Below are positions 45,089-53,230 of a stretch of 64,000 nt of DNA, in pieces. The notes beneath the pieces were generated by a model. The model was not told the origin of the DNA and made no database searches. It saw only the letters and a list, made by a program, of their open reading frames with translations. This DNA is from Thermasporomyces sp036564245. Its GTDB lineage: Bacteria > Actinomycetota > Actinomycetes > Propionibacteriales > Actinopolymorphaceae. The position numbers were made by a program, and so were the translations under genes. Numbering within the stretch: position 1 is the stretch's first letter; each line of letters opens with the position of its first letter. The stretch spans positions 75,925 through 139,924 of the forward strand of contig DATCKU010000040.1 in the NCBI GenBank assembly GCA_036564245.1, written 5' to 3'.

Positions 45089-47013
45089 CAGCCCTCCCCG
45101 CCATTGGGCCCTGCAAAGCGAGCGGTTGGTGCCTCAACCGGAGCCTGTCCGTGCTCTGGGTGCATGACCTCGTCGTAGTGAGCGAAGATCCTTCGATAGA
45201 GCGCGCATCGCTCGAGCAACTCGTCGTGGCTGCCTTGGTCGACCAGCTCGCCGCGCTGGATGAGCAGCACGCGGTCGGCCCACCTGATCTGCGAGAGCCG
45301 ATGGGTGATGAGCAATGTCGTACGCCCTTGCAGGATCTTGCGGATCGCACGCTGGATCTCGTCTTCGGTGGCGCTGTCGATCGCGCTGGTCGAGTCGTCC
45401 AGGATCAAGATGGCCGGATCCGTCAGCAGGGCTCGTGCGATGGCCAGTCGTTGCCGCTGACCGCCGGACAGCGTGACCCCACGTTCCCCGATGACGGTGT
45501 CGTAGCCTTCGTCCAGCTCGGTGATGAAGTCGTGGGCTTGCGCGTCCTTGGCCGCGCGTATGACGTCCTCACGCGAGGCGCGCTGCCCCAGGCTGAAGGC
45601 GATGTTCTCGGCGACAGACCGCGAGAACAACACGATGTCCTGCTCGATCGTGGAGATCTGCGACCGCAGCGAGTCCAGTGTCCAGTCGCGGACGTCGACA
45701 CCGTCGATCAGCACGCGCCCCTTGTCGGGGTCGTAGATCCGGTTCACCAGCTTGGTCAGCGTGGTCTTGCCAGCCCCGGTCTCGCCCACGATGGCGACCG
45801 TCTCGCCAGGCTCGGCCCGAAACGACAGGTTGCGCAGCACGGGCTCGTCGCCATAGCCGAACGTCACGTCCTCGAACACGATCTCGCCCCGCATGCGGGC
45901 CTCGTACCCGTGTGGTTTCTGCGCGAGCTCGGCCTCGTCCTCGATCAACGAGATGATCCGCCGAGCGCTCACGATGCCCAGCTGCACAAGGGAGAACGAG
46001 AAGATCGAGATCTGGGTCGGGAAGCCGAGCAACCCCATCAGACCGAGGTACGCCACCAGGTCACCGATCGTGAGGTCGCCGGCACGGTGGAGTAGCAGGC
46101 CGTGCAGCAGCGCGCCAGCCGTTGCGATCGCGAGGAGAAGCGTCGGGAGATAGCGCGCCTGAACCATTCCCTGCTCGACGAAGTAGTCCCGGTAGGCCTT
46201 GGCGTTGACCTCGAATCGACGTTGCTCCTGGGCCTCCTGGGCGGCGACCTTCACCACCTCGATGCCCCGCACGGCCTCGTTCAGACCGGCGTTCAACGTG
46301 CCGAACTGCTCCCGCATCCGGGTGGAGACCGGATTGAGTCGTCGCGTGTAGTGCCGGAGCGCAAGTGCGAAGGCGACGGCGTAGATGCCGGGTGCCAGGA
46401 GCAGTCGTGGATCGATCAACGCGATGAACACCAGTGGCACGACGCCTTGCAGCATGGAGTCGACGATGAGATCGAGCCCCGGCGAGATCATCATGCTCAG
46501 CTGGCGGACGTCATTGGCTGCCCGGGCCATCAAGTCGCCGACACGCTGTCGGTTGTGGAAGGTCTGGCTCTTGCCAAGCAGGCTGGTGTAGAGCTCATCG
46601 CGGGTGTCGCGCTCGAGCCGTTTCGCCAGGACCTCCGAACACAGCCGGGCAAGCAGGTCGAACGCACCGCGCAGCAGGACGATGACAACCAGTGCGACGC
46701 TGATGAGTGCCAGGCGGGAGCTGGTGGTGTCGTCACGAGCAAGCACTGCGTCGAACGCGGCACCGGTGAGCCCGGGAATGGCGGAGTTGAACACCACCAT
46801 GATCAGGGATCCGCCGACAAACCCCGCGATGTAACGGCCGTACGGTCGTAGATGTGAGACGATCCAACGCACCGGGCCACGCCGGTCAGTTCGCTTCTGA
46901 CGCTCGACAGTGAACTCTGACGCTAGTGGCTGGATCGGTTGTGAAGGGCGATCGCCGCCTGATCGTGGTGGCGTGGCCTTCGAATCACCCGTTGCATCGG
47001 CGTTGATGGTCAC
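45088..47013 (-). CDS. ABC exporter half-transporter, subunit 1 (degenerate Walker B)
   Basis: A 641-residue partner of the downstream exporter gene. An N-terminal hydrophilic extension of ~55 residues precedes the membrane domain (RPYGRYIAGFVGGSLIMVVF). ATPase motifs: Walker A GETGAGKTT, canonical signature LSGGQRQRLAIARALL, Walker B ILILDDSTSAID in which Asp replaces the catalytic Glu, H-loop THRLS. The GTG at 47013 is preferred for GGAGG at eight bases; the frame is open to 47100. A palindrome-rich stretch about 180 bases upstream may hold the operator. Confidence 0.92.
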   Translation of the reverse strand: MTINADATGDSKATPPRSGGDRPSQPIQPLASEFTVERQKRTDRRGPVRWIVSHLRPYGRYIAGFVGGSLIMVVFNSAIPGLTGAAFDAVLARDDTTSSRLALISVALVVIVLLRGAFDLLARLCSEVLAKRLERDTRDELYTSLLGKSQTFHNRQRVGDLMARAANDVRQLSMMISPGLDLIVDSMLQGVVPLVFIALIDPRLLLAPGIYAVAFALALRHYTRRLNPVSTRMREQFGTLNAGLNEAVRGIEVVKVAAQEAQEQRRFEVNAKAYRDYFVEQGMVQARYLPTLLLAIATAGALLHGLLLHRAGDLTIGDLVAYLGLMGLLGFPTQISIFSFSLVQLGIVSARRIISLIEDEAELAQKPHGYEARMRGEIVFEDVTFGYGDEPVLRNLSFRAEPGETVAIVGETGAGKTTLTKLVNRIYDPDKGRVLIDGVDVRDWTLDSLRSQISTIEQDIVLFSRSVAENIAFSLGQRASREDVIRAAKDAQAHDFITELDEGYDTVIGERGVTLSGGQRQRLAIARALLTDPAILILDDSTSAIDSATEDEIQRAIRKILQGRTTLLITHRLSQIRWADRVLLIQRGELVDQGSHDELLERCALYRRIFAHYDEVMHPEHGQAPVEAPTARFAGPNGGEG

Positions 47014-47193
47014 GTCGCGCGGCCTCCGGCATGACTCACGGTCACCCAGCTGGTGGGTTAGGAACGGGGACGGTCCGAATTCGTGGACCAGCTGTCGCAC
47101 GTCACGCGTCCGGAACCTGAGTATCCCGGATGGACTCAGCCGGTGCCAACGCAGTAGTCGTGGACCTCACCAGTTGTAGCACGGCAATCCTCA

Positions 47194-47213
47194 ATATCGC
47201 CACTCGATATCGA
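47194..47213. promoter_or_regulatory. Overlapping palindromes upstream of the ABC exporter operon
   Basis: ATATCG-CCACT-CGATAT (47194-47210) is an inverted repeat with a 5-bp spacer, and TCGATATCGA (47204-47213) is a perfect 10-bp palindrome sharing its right half. They stand in an AT-richer 315-base gap that has no gene. Symmetry suggests a dimeric repressor site; the protein is not identified. Confidence 0.45.
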
Positions 47214-47328
47214 GCACCATGCAGCGTCCCGATTGGACAAATCTCGTTGTCGGAGGTCTCTGGTAACATCTTTCTGCGGCGTTTGCAATTCTTTTTCTGG
47301 ACCGTACGCCGTCATTGACGTGGCGGAT

Positions 47329-47754
47329 TCAAACGGCGGAATATGCCCACCCCAGCCAGCGGCGAACGGAAATTTCGATGACCGGTCCGTCGGGTGGTTC
47401 AGAAACGTACTGTCGGTATTTCGCGGCGAGCTGCCTCACCGGTCCGGCGCACTCGTCTGGATCCTCGATGACCCGTGCCACACCGTCGGCGCGCACCCAC
47501 CACAGGCTCGTCCAGTCGGAGTCGTCGTAGTGGTGAGCGAGCAGGCTCACCCGCGGATTCGCCTGGATCAGACGCAGGCGGTGCAGATCACGCGTGGTCT
47601 TGGGTTTTCGGTCGACGGCCGTGACGACGGTCGAGCCGACGACCGCGAACGTCACGACCACGACGAACGGGCGGGCCTCGAGATCAGCCATCGCCAGGCT
47701 GGCGACCCGGCTCGCCGAGAAACGCTCGCGTGCTTGTCGTTCGTCGAGCTGCAT
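47329..47754 (-). CDS. PPOX-class probable F420-dependent enzyme (Rv0121-like)
   Basis: A 141-residue split-barrel flavin/F420-binding protein: FSASRVASLAMADLEARPFV, VDRKPKTTRDLHRLRLIQAN, VSLLAHHYDDSDWTSLWWVR and the C-terminal RWLGWAYS match the TIGR03668-type subfamily. Reaction unknown. The ATG at 47754 has GACGGGA upstream. Divergent from rlmN and in the same direction as the ABC exporter, 315 bases apart. Confidence 0.85.
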   Translation of the reverse strand: MQLDERQARERFSASRVASLAMADLEARPFVVVVTFAVVGSTVVTAVDRKPKTTRDLHRLRLIQANPRVSLLAHHYDDSDWTSLWWVRADGVARVIEDPDECAGPVRQLAAKYRQYVSEPPDGPVIEISVRRWLGWAYSAV

Positions 47755-47887
47755 GACGCAGCATTCCCGTCTTAGTCGGTACGAATTCGTTCGCACGAAA
47801 GATGGTGCATGTCACCGGTGGGTCAAGCGTACGTCCGGACCACCCGACGACCGTGCGATATCCGCTGCGTGCGACACTGGCCACGCC

Positions 47888-49048
47888 ATGCCCGTCACGC
47901 ATCCGGATCTCACGCTCACCCCGCCTCGGCGGGCCAAGCCACCCCGCCATCTGGCCGATCTTGCGTCCGACGAACGCCGTGACGCGGTCGTCGCACTCGG
48001 TGAGCCGGCCTACCGCGCCCGGCAGCTCGCCGTGCACTACTTCGGTCGGCACACCGACGACCCCAGCCAGATGACCGACCTGCCGGTCAGCAGTCGGGAG
48101 CGCCTGGCCGCTGAGCTCCTACCCAGGCTTCTCACCGCGGTACGCACGCTCTCCTGCGACGGCGGGACCACCGTCAAGACCGTGTGGCGGCTCTTCGACG
48201 GCGCGTTGATCGAGAGTGTCCTGATGCGATACCCCGCCTCGCCGGCAGGCCGAGCACGCACCGAGCGGATCACGTTGTGTGTCTCCAGCCAGGCGGGATG
48301 CGGAATGGCCTGCCCGTTCTGTGCGACCGGGCAGGCAGGCCTCACCCGTAACTTGTCCGCGGCAGAGATCGTCGGGCAGGTGGTGCTGAGCGCGAGGATG
48401 CTGGAGAGCGGCGAGGTCGCGGGTGGCCCGGGCCGGATCTCGAACGTCGTCTTCATGGGGATGGGCGAGCCGCTCGCCGCGTACTCCACAGTGATCACAG
48501 CCTTGCGTCGCCTCACCGATCCGGTGCCCGACGGGCTCGGGATCTCGCAGCGGGCCATCACGGTCTCGACCGTGGGGCTGGTGCCGCGGATCAGACAGCT
48601 GGCGAACGAAGGTCTCGCCGTCACCCTTGCCGTGTCCCTGCACGCCCCGGACGACGAGCTGCGCAACGAGCTCGTACCGCTGAACGCCCGGTGGAACGTC
48701 GCCGAGGTCCTGGATGCGGCATGGGAGTACGCCGGGCGCACCAAGCGTCGGGTCTCGATCGAGTACGCGTTGATCCGCGACGTCAACGACCAGGCGTGGC
48801 GGGCGGACATGCTCGGCCGCCTGCTCCGCGGCCGGTTGGTGCACGTCAACCTGATCCCACTGAACCCCACGCCGGGTTCGCGCTGGACCGCTTCACGCCC
48901 TGAAGACGAGCGGGAGTTCGTACGCCGGCTCCGCGCGCATGACGTGGCCGTCACGGTGCGCGACACGCGAGGGCGGGAGATCGACGGAGCGTGTGGCCAG
49001 CTGGCTGCCTCCGAGCGGTCCGCATCGGCACAGAGCGGATCCGTGTGA
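47888..49048 (+). CDS. rlmN: Dual-specificity 23S rRNA/tRNA adenine C2-methyltransferase RlmN
   Basis: A 386-residue radical SAM enzyme that methylates A2503 of 23S rRNA and A37 of tRNAs. The iron-sulfur motif is CGMACPFC (in QAGCGMACPFCATG), followed by GQVVLSARML, VFMGMGEPLAAY, STVGLVPRIRQL and SLHAPDDELRNELVPLN. The late DGACGQL holds the second catalytic cysteine. ATG start at 47888; the frame is open upstream without conserved sequence. Confidence 0.96.
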   Translation: MPVTHPDLTLTPPRRAKPPRHLADLASDERRDAVVALGEPAYRARQLAVHYFGRHTDDPSQMTDLPVSSRERLAAELLPRLLTAVRTLSCDGGTTVKTVWRLFDGALIESVLMRYPASPAGRARTERITLCVSSQAGCGMACPFCATGQAGLTRNLSAAEIVGQVVLSARMLESGEVAGGPGRISNVVFMGMGEPLAAYSTVITALRRLTDPVPDGLGISQRAITVSTVGLVPRIRQLANEGLAVTLAVSLHAPDDELRNELVPLNARWNVAEVLDAAWEYAGRTKRRVSIEYALIRDVNDQAWRADMLGRLLRGRLVHVNLIPLNPTPGSRWTASRPEDEREFVRRLRAHDVAVTVRDTRGREIDGACGQLAASERSASAQSGSV

Positions 49049-49056
49049 GAGCGTGA

Positions 49057-50307
49057 TCACCTGGGCGCCACCGGATCGGAGTCGGTGAAGGCTTCGTCGT
49101 GGTCGCGCAAGGCGGGCAGGTCCAGCAGTGCCGGACTCAGCAAACCCCAGATCGCGAGCGGCACCGAGGCGGCCGCGAAGATCAGGACGGCCAGACGCGC
49201 CGACAACACGTCGAGGAGAAAGCCCGCCAGCAGCGAGCCAAACGGCGCGAGTGCGAGTGCGATGCTGCCGCGGACGCTTTCGACCCGGCCGACCAGGCGC
49301 TGGGGTGTGACGGCGAGGCGATAGGAGACGACGACGGAATCGGTTGACGGGATGACCAAGGCAACCGGGAGTATCAGCGCAGCGAGGACGTACGCGTTCG
49401 GCCAGATCGCGAACAGCAACGGGATGGGCCACGCGCAGAGCTCGAGCAGGAGGATGACGCGCGTGGGCAGGTGTCGCCGCACGAACCCCGAGATCAGCGC
49501 TCCCACCAGAAGGCAGCCGCTGTGTGCCGCGAGCAGGGCCCCGATCGCGAAGGGTGGGAGGTCCTGTTGCTCGCTCACGACGACCAGCGCGAGGAGAAAG
49601 CCCGGTCCGAGCGGGTTGGTGAGTCCGTAGAGAAACGTGGTGGTCCGCAGGAACGGCTGTCTCCAGAGGAATCGCCAGCCTTCGGCGAGGTCCTCGCGCA
49701 GCCGACGCCGGTCGGGGTTCGGCTCGACGTACGACGGCGTCCGGAGCAGGCTGACCGCGAGCGTCGAGAACGCGTACGACAATGCGTCGGCCAGGAACGG
49801 AAGCGCGTGGTTGATCGCGTAGAGACCGCCACCGGCCGGGGGGCCGGCAAGCCTCGCCACCGATGACCGGGCCTGCTGCGTGGCCACCGCCGACGGGAGC
49901 TGCTCGACCGGCACGATGGAGCGCAACATGCCGGTCGCGGCAGGGTTGAACACCGTCGTGACCGCACCCTCGACGAACGCCACGAGGGGTATCTGCCAGT
50001 ACGGCAGGACGTCGAGCCACAGGGCCGCGGCGATGCTGCCCACCGCTACCGCCCGGGTGGAGTCGGAGAGGATCATCAGCAGCTTGCGGTCGATCCGGTC
50101 GGCCAGGACTCCGGCGAGTGGAGCGAAGAGGACAGCGGGGACGACTCGGGCGAAACCGACGACTCCTGCCAGCGCCGGTGAATGAGTCACGGCGAGCACG
50201 ATCAAGGGATAGGCGACCGAGGCGGCTTGGTTCCCGGTGGTCGAGAGCAGCAGCCCGATCTGCAGCAGTACGAAGTCGCGGTTGTGCCGTAGTGAGCCCT
50301 GCCGCAT
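49057..50307 (-). CDS. MFS transporter, EntS/macrolide-efflux-like
   Basis: A 416-residue permease with about 12 membrane helices. FVLLQIGLLLSTTGNQAASV opens helix 1, and GVLADRIDRKLLMILSD is the MFS loop 2-3 signature. Probably exports a drug or small metabolite. The ATG at 50307 is preferred to 50322 because AAGGAG lies six bases before it. Divergent from a MarR-family regulator that likely represses it; convergent with rlmN, the stops being only eight bases apart. Confidence 0.88.
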   Translation of the reverse strand: MRQGSLRHNRDFVLLQIGLLLSTTGNQAASVAYPLIVLAVTHSPALAGVVGFARVVPAVLFAPLAGVLADRIDRKLLMILSDSTRAVAVGSIAAALWLDVLPYWQIPLVAFVEGAVTTVFNPAATGMLRSIVPVEQLPSAVATQQARSSVARLAGPPAGGGLYAINHALPFLADALSYAFSTLAVSLLRTPSYVEPNPDRRRLREDLAEGWRFLWRQPFLRTTTFLYGLTNPLGPGFLLALVVVSEQQDLPPFAIGALLAAHSGCLLVGALISGFVRRHLPTRVILLLELCAWPIPLLFAIWPNAYVLAALILPVALVIPSTDSVVVSYRLAVTPQRLVGRVESVRGSIALALAPFGSLLAGFLLDVLSARLAVLIFAAASVPLAIWGLLSPALLDLPALRDHDEAFTDSDPVAPR

Positions 50308-50401
50308 GCCCTGCTCCTTCATGGTCCGAGTTCGCGGTAGCCCCGAGTCAGCGCCGATCCCGTGATCGCAGCGCTTCGTGCCGCGTGCCCGCGAAAATAT
50401 A

Positions 50402-50423
50402 ACAGCGCTTATATAAGTGCTGT
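50402..50423. promoter_or_regulatory. Near-perfect 22-bp palindrome between MFS and MarR genes
   Basis: The left half ACAGCGCTTAT and right half ATAAGTGCTGT are reverse complements except at one position. It ends 12 bases before the MarR start and about 95 bases from the MFS start, within an AT-rich island, so it probably overlaps the promoter(s) and serves as the MarR operator. Confidence 0.65.
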
Positions 50424-50435
50424 AGTGTGGGGCGC

Positions 50436-50969
50436 ATGGCCAGGGAGACCACCGAGAGCGAGCGACCGGAGACGGCGTTTGCCGATCCGACCGAGCAGAG
50501 CCGTTGGCGCCCGCTGCGGCTGTTGCTTCAGGCGATGGACGGCGAGATCGCGGACATCTACGCGCAGGCCGGCATCAAAGGACTCAAGCCGAGCTTCGTA
50601 AGAGAGCTGCTGCGGTTGCATGCCCGCGGACCGATGACCATCCGGGAGCTTGCGGAGTCGGTGCGAAGCACCCACTCGGCAACCAGCCAGAAGGTCGCGG
50701 CCATGCGGGCGGCAGGTTTCGTCCGCACGACCAAAGGACCAGACGGGCGCAGCAAACGCGTTGTCCTGACGGCAAAGGCACGTCGAATCGTCGGTCGACT
50801 GGCGGCGGAGTGGCGGGCCACAGAAGCGGCGGTCGCGGAGCTGGAGGAGGAGATTCCGTATCCGCTGAGCCGCGTTGTCGACGACATCGAGGCCGCCTTG
50901 CGGCGCAAGAGCTTCCGCGACCGGATCCTCGAGCGGCTCGAGGGCGATCCGGCATGGCAGGAATCGTGA
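50436..50969 (+). CDS. MarR-family transcriptional regulator of the adjacent exporter
   Basis: A 177-residue winged helix-turn-helix protein: LRLLLQAMDGEIADIYAQAG, recognition helix region MTIRELAESVRSTHSATSQK, and wing AAGFVRTTKGPDGRSKRV with the D-x-R motif. A C-terminal helix (EAALRRKSFRDRILERLE) completes the dimer domain. Divergent from the MFS exporter and preceded directly by a 22-bp palindrome, so it likely represses both genes until an exported compound binds. Confidence 0.85.
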   Translation: MARETTESERPETAFADPTEQSRWRPLRLLLQAMDGEIADIYAQAGIKGLKPSFVRELLRLHARGPMTIRELAESVRSTHSATSQKVAAMRAAGFVRTTKGPDGRSKRVVLTAKARRIVGRLAAEWRATEAAVAELEEEIPYPLSRVVDDIEAALRRKSFRDRILERLEGDPAWQES

Positions 50970-50993
50970 CTCAGGCGCTAGCCGACGTGGTGC

Positions 50994-53219
50994 TCATGAC
51001 ACGGACGAGTGCGCTCGCGCCGCTTCCCGCCGGGGCGACTCGAGCAGTCGGCGGTACGTCTCCTCGACCGTCGTGACCATCCGGGACCAGTCTCGTTCGG
51101 CGACCACCCAGGCTCGCGCGGCCCGACCCAACCGGTCGCGCAGGTCCGCCGAGTCCAGCAGCCGCTCGAGTGCCTGGGTCAGTGCCTCGACCGAGCCCTT
51201 CTCGACGAGGAGGCCGGTTTCGCCGTCTCGTACGATCTCGGCCAGCGCCGCGACATTCGAGGCGACGACGGCCTTGCCCATCGCCATCGCCTCGAACGGC
51301 TTGATCGGTGAGATGAGCTCGCAGACCGGCAGTGGAAGCCGCGGAAACGGCGTGATGTCGAACAGCGAGAGGTACTGGTCGATCACGGCATGGTCGACCC
51401 TGCCGACGAGGGTGGTCACCTCGCCCAGGCGGAGGCGGTCGACCATGCTCCGCAGGGCCATCTCGTGGTGGCCGTCTCCCACGATGATCAGATGGAAGTC
51501 GCGGCGACGGTCCTTGAGAGCTGCGACGGCATGTACCAGCAGGTCCAAGCCTTCGTAGTCGACGAGTCCACCTGCGTAGCCGATGACGGTCTTGTCCGTG
51601 ACTCCCAGCTCTCGCGCCAGTGTGGCGTCGCGCTCCCTGGGCCGGAAGCGGTTGGTGTGCACCCCGTTGGGTAGCACGACGATGCGCTCCTCCGGCACGC
51701 CGCGGTCGACCATCTCCCGGCCGAGTGCATCGGTGATGACGAACACGGCATCGGCGTCCCGGCAGGCGGCGAGCTCGACGGTCGTGAGAAACCGGTGGCC
51801 GTCGGTGCCGGCGAAGTCGGGGTTGCGGGAGACCTTCATGAGCTCTTCAAGGCCACGCATCTCGTACACGAACGGAATCCCCAGCCGTCGTGCGGCAGCG
51901 GCGCCGGCCAGGCCGTTGACGTAGAAGCTCGATGCGTGGATGAGCTGAGCGCGGTGGTCGACGGCCTGGTGCACCAGGCCGTCGGCGTACTCCTTGATGT
52001 ACGCCTGCAGGGGATGCTGCGGGTAGTGCTGAACGCCCTCGGTCAGCAGCCGGTGGTACGGAATGCCGTCCACGACATCGCATGCGGTCACCTGCTGACC
52101 GCCCGTCCCGCGCCACCAGGTGAGCGGAAAGCCCAAGCGGGTGACGGCACGCATGTCCCAGCCTCGCTCGGCAAGACCGGTGAGGATGCCGTGGGAGCGG
52201 CTGGCGTAACCGCCTGAGGTGAACGGGAACGACTGGGCAAGCACGGACAGCACCGCGCCAGCTCGTGGCTCGTACGAAGTCGTCGCGGCCGGCGGCGACG
52301 CTGGCCATCCGTGCTGTGCGATGGTGAGTTGGTCTGCAGCATCGTCGGCCTTGGAACGAAGCCTCGGATCACTGGTATCTGTGGCGAGCACGTGTCTCGC
52401 GATCGTCACACCTGCGGCGATCCGCCCGGCGTCGAGGGCACGGACCGCCGCCTTTCGAAGCTGCTGTCGCGGTAGTGGTCCTCTCATCCGTGGGTTCTCG
52501 CCGAGATGCTGGTCCAGGAATGCGGCGAGCAGCTCCCACGCCTGGCATGCCGAGAGCGCGTGAGTGGCGATGTGGACCGGGCGTAGCCGCTCGTCCAGGA
52601 TGCGGCTCAGCTCGGCCGAGACCGCCTCGGGGTCGCCGTGGCAGCCGAGAATGCGCAACTCGGCCTCGGCTTCCAGCCGACTTTCCTGGACGAGCCGATC
52701 CTTGTGGGCGTGCAAGGTCTGCACGTACTGCTCGATGAGCTCGGGATCGGCGTAGGCAAGAGCCTCGATCGTGGCGGCGATGTGTTGCGACGTCCTTGGC
52801 GCCACTGTGACCACACGCCGAAGCACGTCACGCGCTTCGTCACGATGTCCGGCACGGGCGGCCTGGGCGTGGTGCAGGAGGAGCGCGTCCAGGTCGGTCG
52901 GTGTGGCTGTGGTCGCCTCACGTGCGGCAGCCAAGGCCCCCTCGTCGTCCTTGCGCCGCTGCCGAGCGAGCGCGACGACGTACCACCCCCGTCCCTGCTC
53001 CGATGTCTCCAACACCGGTCGCACGATCCGCTCGGCGGCCCACGTGTCGCGACGGACGAGGGAGGTCGCCACCGAGACGCGAGCCCGGGCAACCGCGCGT
53101 CGCCAGACTCGCGGACCGTACCGTACGGGAAGGTGTGGGGCGGCGCGGCGTGCAAGCCGGAGCACCAAGCTCCTGCCGGTTCGGCGCAACGAGGCGGCAA
53201 CCCGTCGCATCCGGTGCAT
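50994..53219 (-). CDS. GT4-family glycosyltransferase with N-terminal helical-repeat domain
   Basis: A 741-residue protein. The first ~50 residues are Arg-rich. Residues ~55-330 are Ala-rich helical pairs resembling TPR repeats (GWYVVALARQRRKDDEGALA). From about 340 a GT-B fold follows (VLAQSFPFTSGGYASRSHGI; VYEMRGLEELMKVSRN; VLPNGVHTNRF; IGYAGGLVDYEGLDLLV), ending with the GT4 nucleotide-sugar motif ISPIKPFEAMAMGKAVVAS. It would transfer a sugar onto a surface glycan. AAGGAGG precedes the ATG. Last gene of a four-gene minus-strand operon, 11 bases after the previous stop. Confidence 0.88.
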   Translation of the reverse strand: MHRMRRVAASLRRTGRSLVLRLARRAAPHLPVRYGPRVWRRAVARARVSVATSLVRRDTWAAERIVRPVLETSEQGRGWYVVALARQRRKDDEGALAAAREATTATPTDLDALLLHHAQAARAGHRDEARDVLRRVVTVAPRTSQHIAATIEALAYADPELIEQYVQTLHAHKDRLVQESRLEAEAELRILGCHGDPEAVSAELSRILDERLRPVHIATHALSACQAWELLAAFLDQHLGENPRMRGPLPRQQLRKAAVRALDAGRIAAGVTIARHVLATDTSDPRLRSKADDAADQLTIAQHGWPASPPAATTSYEPRAGAVLSVLAQSFPFTSGGYASRSHGILTGLAERGWDMRAVTRLGFPLTWWRGTGGQQVTACDVVDGIPYHRLLTEGVQHYPQHPLQAYIKEYADGLVHQAVDHRAQLIHASSFYVNGLAGAAAARRLGIPFVYEMRGLEELMKVSRNPDFAGTDGHRFLTTVELAACRDADAVFVITDALGREMVDRGVPEERIVVLPNGVHTNRFRPRERDATLARELGVTDKTVIGYAGGLVDYEGLDLLVHAVAALKDRRRDFHLIIVGDGHHEMALRSMVDRLRLGEVTTLVGRVDHAVIDQYLSLFDITPFPRLPLPVCELISPIKPFEAMAMGKAVVASNVAALAEIVRDGETGLLVEKGSVEALTQALERLLDSADLRDRLGRAARAWVVAERDWSRMVTTVEETYRRLLESPRREAARAHSSVS

Positions 53220-53230
53220 GTCGTCCTCCT

